Made by a program: the position numbers and the translations under genes
Shown here: positions 33,670-37,190 of the stretch, piece by piece
Numbering within the stretch: the stretch's first letter is position 1
Layout of the letters: each line of letters starts with the position of its first letter
NCBI GenBank assembly: GCA_904501675.1
Contig: CAJGCL010000003.1
Span: 1-37,190 of the forward strand
Direction of reading: 5' to 3'
Source of the DNA: Clostridiaceae bacterium
GTDB lineage: Bacteria > Bacillota > Clostridia > Oscillospirales > Acutalibacteraceae
Length of the DNA stretch: 37,190 nt
The notes under the pieces: generated by a model
The model's database searches: none
Told to the model about the DNA's origin: nothing
Seen by the model: only the letters and a program-made list of their open reading frames with translations

Positions 33670-35325
33670 ATGGAAGAAATTTTTGAAACTGCGGGTAATT
33701 TTATCCACGATATTATTGATGAAGAATTAGCAACAGGTGTCAACACCAAGGTGCAGACTCGTTTTCCACCTGAACCAAACGGCTACCTTCATATCGGCCA
33801 TGCAAAGGCTATCTGCATAGACTTTACAACTGCTATGAAATACGGCGGCGTTTGTAACCTTCGTCTTGACGATACAAACCCTTCTAAAGAAGATATTGAA
33901 TATGTTGAATCTATCAAGGAGGATATTGAATGGCTTGGCTTTAAATGGGAAAAATGCCTTTATGCATCAAGCTATTTCGATTTCCTTTACGAGTGCGCAA
34001 TAAAGCTTATTAAAGACGGTAAGGCATATGTTGATGACCTTACTGCAGAGGAAATGAGAGAATACAGAGGTACTCTTACAGAGCCTGGTAAAAACAGTCC
34101 TTACCGCGACAGAAGCATCGAGGAAAACCTTGACCTCTTTAAGAGAATGACCGATGGTGAATTCTCTGATGGTGCAAAGGTGCTCCGTGCAAAAATTGAT
34201 ATGGCGTCACCAAATATGAATATGCGCGACCCTGCAATTTACAGAATTATGCATGTAAGCCACCACCAGACAGGTGATAAGTGGTGCGTATATCCTATCT
34301 ACGACTTTGCTCATCCTCTTTCAGATGCTTGCGAGGGCGTAACATACTCTCTTTGCTCACTTGAATTTGAAAATCACAGACCTCTTTACAACTGGTTTAT
34401 TGAGCAGATTGGTTTCGAGGAGCCCCCAAGACAGATTGAGTTTGCTCGTCTTAACCTTAACTACTGCATTACTTCAAAGAGAAGAAATATCCGTCTTGTA
34501 ACAGATAACCTTGTTTCAGGCTGGGATGACCCACGTATGGCTACAATCTGCGGTATGAGAAGAAGAGGTTATCCTGCAAAGGCTATCAGAAACTTTATTG
34601 AAAAGGTTGGCGTTTCAAAGGCATACAGCGTTGTTGACTACGGTCTTCTTGAGGCTTGCGTAAGAGATGAGCTTAATGCTCAGGCTCCAAGAGCAATGGC
34701 AGTTCTTGACCCAATCAAGGTTGTTATTGATAACTATCCTGAAGGACAGACTGAGGAAATTACAGTTGAGGTTCATCCTGAAAGACCTGAGCTTGGCACA
34801 AAGACAGTTACTTTCGGTAGAGAGATTTATGTTGAAAGGAACGACTTTATGGCAGAGCCTGTTAAAAAGTATTTCCGTCTTTTCCCCGGTAACGAGGTGC
34901 GTCTTAAAGGTGCATATTTCATCACTTGTAACTCATATGAAACAGATGAAAACGGTAATGTAACAGTTCTTCACTGCACCTATGACCCTGCAACGAAGGG
35001 CGGTAACGCTCCTGACGGCAGAAAGGTTAAGGGAACAATTCATTGGGCAGGACCAAAGGCTTTCAAGGCAGAGGTTCGCCTTTACGATAGACTCTTCAAT
35101 GTTGAAGACCCTGCAGGCGTTCCTGATGATGAGTTCGTTAACGCTATTAATCCTGAATCACTTGTTGTTCTTAAGGATTGCCTTATTGAAGAAGGTCTTG
35201 CAGATGCAAAATATCTTGATTCCTTCCAGTTCATGAGAAACGGTTACTTCTGCGTTGACAAGGATTCAACTCCTGAAGCACCTGTTTTCAACAGAACAGT
35301 TCAGCTTAACTCTTCCTGGAAATAA
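33670..35325 (+). CDS. glnS: Glutaminyl-tRNA synthetase
   Basis: A 551-residue class I synthetase that charges tRNA(Gln) directly. Motifs are RFPPEPNGYLHIGHAKA (31-47, HIGH at 41-44), CNLRLDDTNPSKEDIEYVES, EYRGTLTEPGKNSPYRDRS, and a KMSKS-like ITSKRR (267-272). The C-terminal anticodon-binding beta barrels include the HWAGPKAFKAEVRLYDRLF block. Most Firmicutes lack GlnRS and amidate Glu-tRNA(Gln) instead, so this gene was probably acquired by an ancestor. AGGAGA lies before the ATG. Codon usage looks like that of its neighbours. Confidence 0.96.
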   Translation: MEEIFETAGNFIHDIIDEELATGVNTKVQTRFPPEPNGYLHIGHAKAICIDFTTAMKYGGVCNLRLDDTNPSKEDIEYVESIKEDIEWLGFKWEKCLYASSYFDFLYECAIKLIKDGKAYVDDLTAEEMREYRGTLTEPGKNSPYRDRSIEENLDLFKRMTDGEFSDGAKVLRAKIDMASPNMNMRDPAIYRIMHVSHHQTGDKWCVYPIYDFAHPLSDACEGVTYSLCSLEFENHRPLYNWFIEQIGFEEPPRQIEFARLNLNYCITSKRRNIRLVTDNLVSGWDDPRMATICGMRRRGYPAKAIRNFIEKVGVSKAYSVVDYGLLEACVRDELNAQAPRAMAVLDPIKVVIDNYPEGQTEEITVEVHPERPELGTKTVTFGREIYVERNDFMAEPVKKYFRLFPGNEVRLKGAYFITCNSYETDENGNVTVLHCTYDPATKGGNAPDGRKVKGTIHWAGPKAFKAEVRLYDRLFNVEDPAGVPDDEFVNAINPESLVVLKDCLIEEGLADAKYLDSFQFMRNGYFCVDKDSTPEAPVFNRTVQLNSSWK

Positions 35326-35356
35326 AAAACCAAACATTTTTGAAAGGATGTTTTTT

Positions 35357-36055
35357 ATGAAATATACTTATAAAATAGTTGCGGCAGTGCTTGCTCTTAT
35401 TGTAGTAGTAGTTCTTGCTTTTGCGCCTATTATTTATGTAGGTATTGATTCTATAGCTACACAGCTTCTTTTGACAATCGGCCAGTATGCAGGCAATGAA
35501 ACTGCTCAACAAATTATTAATGAAAAAGGGCAAATTACCAGTAAGGTAGGCATAGATGTCTCCTTTGCCGGTTTGTTTGATAAGGATGCACAAGAACTTG
35601 CAGAACTTGTAAGGGTTTTTTCTGAGGGAGATAACGAGAATACTATGGAGGTTCTCCAACCTGTTATTGCTCCTGCAATTACGTTTGTTATTGTTCTTAT
35701 ACTGCTGGCGGTTTGCGCTTTTGTTACTGCTATTGTTGCAATTGCTGCCAAAGATAACAGAAAAGTTATATATACTTGTGTTGTAGGTGCAGGTCTTTCT
35801 CTTATGGTTCCCCAATGTTTCAAAGCTGTTGCAGCCCCGTTTGTTAATGGTGAGATAACATTGGCAAACCTATCAGGCAATTCTTGGCTTACACTTTTGG
35901 GTGAGATTGAGAAGGTTGAGCTTGTTTCAATATTCTGGTTTGTTCCTGTTGCTTTTGTAGCAGTTATTTTGTGGACTGTTCTTTATAACTACACTCTTCC
36001 TGCAGATGAAAAGAAGAAAAGATTAGAATTAATCGGAGAGGCAGATTCAGAATGA
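35357..36055 (+). CDS. Unrecognised polytopic membrane protein
   Basis: A 232-residue protein with three or four hydrophobic segments: one near the N-terminus (VAAVLALIVVVVLAFAPIIY), one mid-chain (TFVIVLILLAVCAFVTAIVA), a weaker one (CVVGAGLSLMV) and one near the end (FWFVPVAFVAVILWTVLY). A region of about 75 residues between the first two is polar and probably external. The C-terminus is charged. GAAAGG lies before the ATG at 35357; earlier in-frame starts lie inside glnS or lack a site. Its stop overlaps the next gene by four bases. I do not recognise a family. Confidence 0.75.
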   Translation: MKYTYKIVAAVLALIVVVVLAFAPIIYVGIDSIATQLLLTIGQYAGNETAQQIINEKGQITSKVGIDVSFAGLFDKDAQELAELVRVFSEGDNENTMEVLQPVIAPAITFVIVLILLAVCAFVTAIVAIAAKDNRKVIYTCVVGAGLSLMVPQCFKAVAAPFVNGEITLANLSGNSWLTLLGEIEKVELVSIFWFVPVAFVAVILWTVLYNYTLPADEKKKRLELIGEADSE

Positions 36056-36504
36056 TTTACGATAAAATTGAAAATTTAAGTGTTTACTTTGATGAAAACT
36101 CAAAATTCGCTAAGGTTGAGCCCACTCTCAAGGAGTTTTTAAAATCACCATTTGATAGCGGTAAAATCGAAATTGATGGGGATAATATGTGGTGCAACGT
36201 TTCAAAATATGATGTTGCCGACAATACACCTATTAAATATGAATCCCATAAGGAATATGCAGATGTGCAGATTATGGTAGACGGCGAAGAGAATATCGGT
36301 TGGGCAAGCTTCAATGAATGTAATATTACAGAGGATTTCAAGGAAGGCTGTGATATTGCGTTTATGGATGCACCAAACGGTCAGCTTTTCGCATTAAGAA
36401 AGGGCTATTTTATGGTATTCTTCCCCGAAGATGCCCACGCTCCCTGCAGAAAAAGCGAAAATGCAGATTTTGCGCATAAGTTAGTATTCAAAGTGAGATT
36501 ATAA
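36052..36504 (+). CDS. YhcH/YjgK/YiaL family protein
   Basis: A 150-residue cupin-like protein. ESHKEYADVQIMVDGEENIGW and the later FFPEDAHAPC block fit the YhcH/YjgK/YiaL (DUF386) family, which includes the E. coli EbgC subunit and proteins near sialic acid and uronate genes. Conserved His and Glu residues suggest a metal site. Enzymatic role is unsettled; anomer conversion has been proposed for relatives. It overlaps the previous gene by four bases with GGAGAGG upstream, and is followed by uxaC, which supports a link to uronate or amino-sugar use. Confidence 0.9.
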   Translation: MIYDKIENLSVYFDENSKFAKVEPTLKEFLKSPFDSGKIEIDGDNMWCNVSKYDVADNTPIKYESHKEYADVQIMVDGEENIGWASFNECNITEDFKEGCDIAFMDAPNGQLFALRKGYFMVFFPEDAHAPCRKSENADFAHKLVFKVRL

Positions 36505-36522
36505 TCTTCCGGAGGCTTTATA

Positions 36523-37190
36523 ATGAAAAAATTTATGGATAAGGATTTCTTGCTTGCTACAGAAACGGCTAAAAAGCTTTACGCAGCATGTGAAAATACA
36601 CCTATTTTTGATTGGCATTGTCATCTTCAGCCTAAAGAGATTTACGAAAATAAAGAGCCTTCTGATATTGCGGCTTTGTGGCTTGGTGGCGACCATTATA
36701 AATGGAGAGGTATGCGCTCCTGTGGTATCAGTGAAGAATATATTACAGGTGATAAATCACCATATGAAAAATTCAAGGCTTGGGCAAGCGCTATGCCTAA
36801 TTTAATAGGTAATCCTCTTTACCATTGGACTCATCTTGAGCTGCAGAGATATTTTGATATTTACGAGCCTCTTTCACCTGCAACCTGCGATGATATCTGG
36901 GAAAGAGCAAATGTTAAAATCAAAGCAGGTGGATTCACTCCAAGGGAGCTTATTGAAAAAAGTAATGTAGCATTCGTTTGCACAACAGATGATGCAGCAG
37001 ATACACTCGAATACCACAAACTTTTAGCAGAAGATAAATCCTTTAAATGCAAGGTGCTTCCTGCATTCCGTCCCGATAAGGCTCTTGGTATTGAGCTTCC
37101 CGGCTACAATGAATGGGTAGTAGCTCTCGAAACCGTAATCGGCAGAAAGGTTACTTCATTTACAGAGCTTAAAAAGGCACTTCTTGAAAG
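36523..37190 (+). CDS. uxaC: Glucuronate isomerase (uronate isomerase), 3' truncated by window
   Basis: The first 222 codons of a uronate isomerase, which converts glucuronate to fructuronate and galacturonate to tagaturonate. The amidohydrolase-type metal motif IFDWHCHLQP (H32, H34) and the DIAALWLGGDHYKWRGMR and NPLYHWTHLELQRYFDI blocks are diagnostic. The full protein is about 465 residues, so about half is outside the window. GGAGG lies seven bases before the ATG. It is 18 bases after the YhcH-family gene and probably in the same operon. Confidence 0.95.
   Translation, partial: MKKFMDKDFLLATETAKKLYAACENTPIFDWHCHLQPKEIYENKEPSDIAALWLGGDHYKWRGMRSCGISEEYITGDKSPYEKFKAWASAMPNLIGNPLYHWTHLELQRYFDIYEPLSPATCDDIWERANVKIKAGGFTPRELIEKSNVAFVCTTDDAADTLEYHKLLAEDKSFKCKVLPAFRPDKALGIELPGYNEWVVALETVIGRKVTSFTELKKALLE

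Noticed and set aside
35326..35356. Terminator between glnS and the membrane protein gene
   Set aside because: AAACAT/ATGTTT is only six A/T-rich pairs and overlaps the ribosome site of the next gene; too weak to call.
1..37190. Mobile elements, CRISPR arrays, tRNA/rRNA genes, prophage
   Set aside because: I found no transposase or integrase motif, no repeat-spacer pattern, and no tRNA- or rRNA-like sequence on either strand by reading; a tRNAscan/Infernal run could confirm.

Overview
The window looks like a chromosomal segment of a Clostridia-type Firmicute, most plausibly an anaerobic gut lineage near Ruminococcaceae/Oscillospirales. The evidence is the infB-rbfA-nrnA-truB-ribF order, strong AAGGAGG-like ribosome binding sites with some TTG/GTG starts, a MecA-like ClpC adaptor, a GlgC/GlgD pair, and a GluRS/GlnRS tandem. 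I cannot name a genus. Nearly every base is used by intact genes. I found no tRNA, rRNA, CRISPR array, insertion sequence or phage module.

Layout. (1) 1-4548 (+): a translation/ribosome-maturation operon (infB 3' end, rbfA, nrnA, truB, ribF) ending in rpe, which runs tail-to-tail into mecA (-). (2) 5176-11061 (+): a TIM-barrel sugar isomerase/epimerase, maf, a GPH-type sugar symporter and the proline pathway proB-proA-proC, closed by a bidirectional terminator at 11108-11139. (3) 11122-16518 (-): an orphan O-antigen ligase/polymerase-like membrane protein with its own promoter, and a two-gene heterodimeric ABC exporter with one degenerate ATP site. (4) 16861-23160 (+): a glycogen synthesis operon (glgB, glgC, glgD, an unrecognised membrane-anchored zinc-ribbon protein, glgA) behind a good sigma-A promoter. 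(5) 23162-26264: an XRE regulator (-) divergent from a histidine phosphatase and an amidohydrolase (+), then a second amidohydrolase with its own promoter. The regulator/phosphatase promoters share a perfect dyad. (6) 26279-29846 (-): a nucleoside salvage operon in the order deoD-deoB-cdd-pdp, preceded by a leader with an unusual predicted RNA fold and three heptamer repeats. (7) 30062-31837 (-): a single, apparently homodimeric ABC exporter. (8) 31994-37190 (+): gltX-glnS, then an unknown membrane protein, a YhcH/YjgK/YiaL protein and the 5' part of uxaC (uronate catabolism).

Pathways. The pro genes convert glutamate to proline. The glg genes build branched glycogen from glucose-1-phosphate via ADP-glucose. 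The deo/cdd/pdp genes break nucleosides into bases and pentose phosphate, which could meet central metabolism near Rpe. The last genes point to hexuronate use.

Most of the window is ordinary housekeeping and metabolism. The least explained parts are the zinc-ribbon/transmembrane protein inside the glycogen operon, the deoD leader with its heptamer repeats, the dyad between the XRE regulator and the phosphatase, and the inverted repeat that includes the mecA ribosome binding site.
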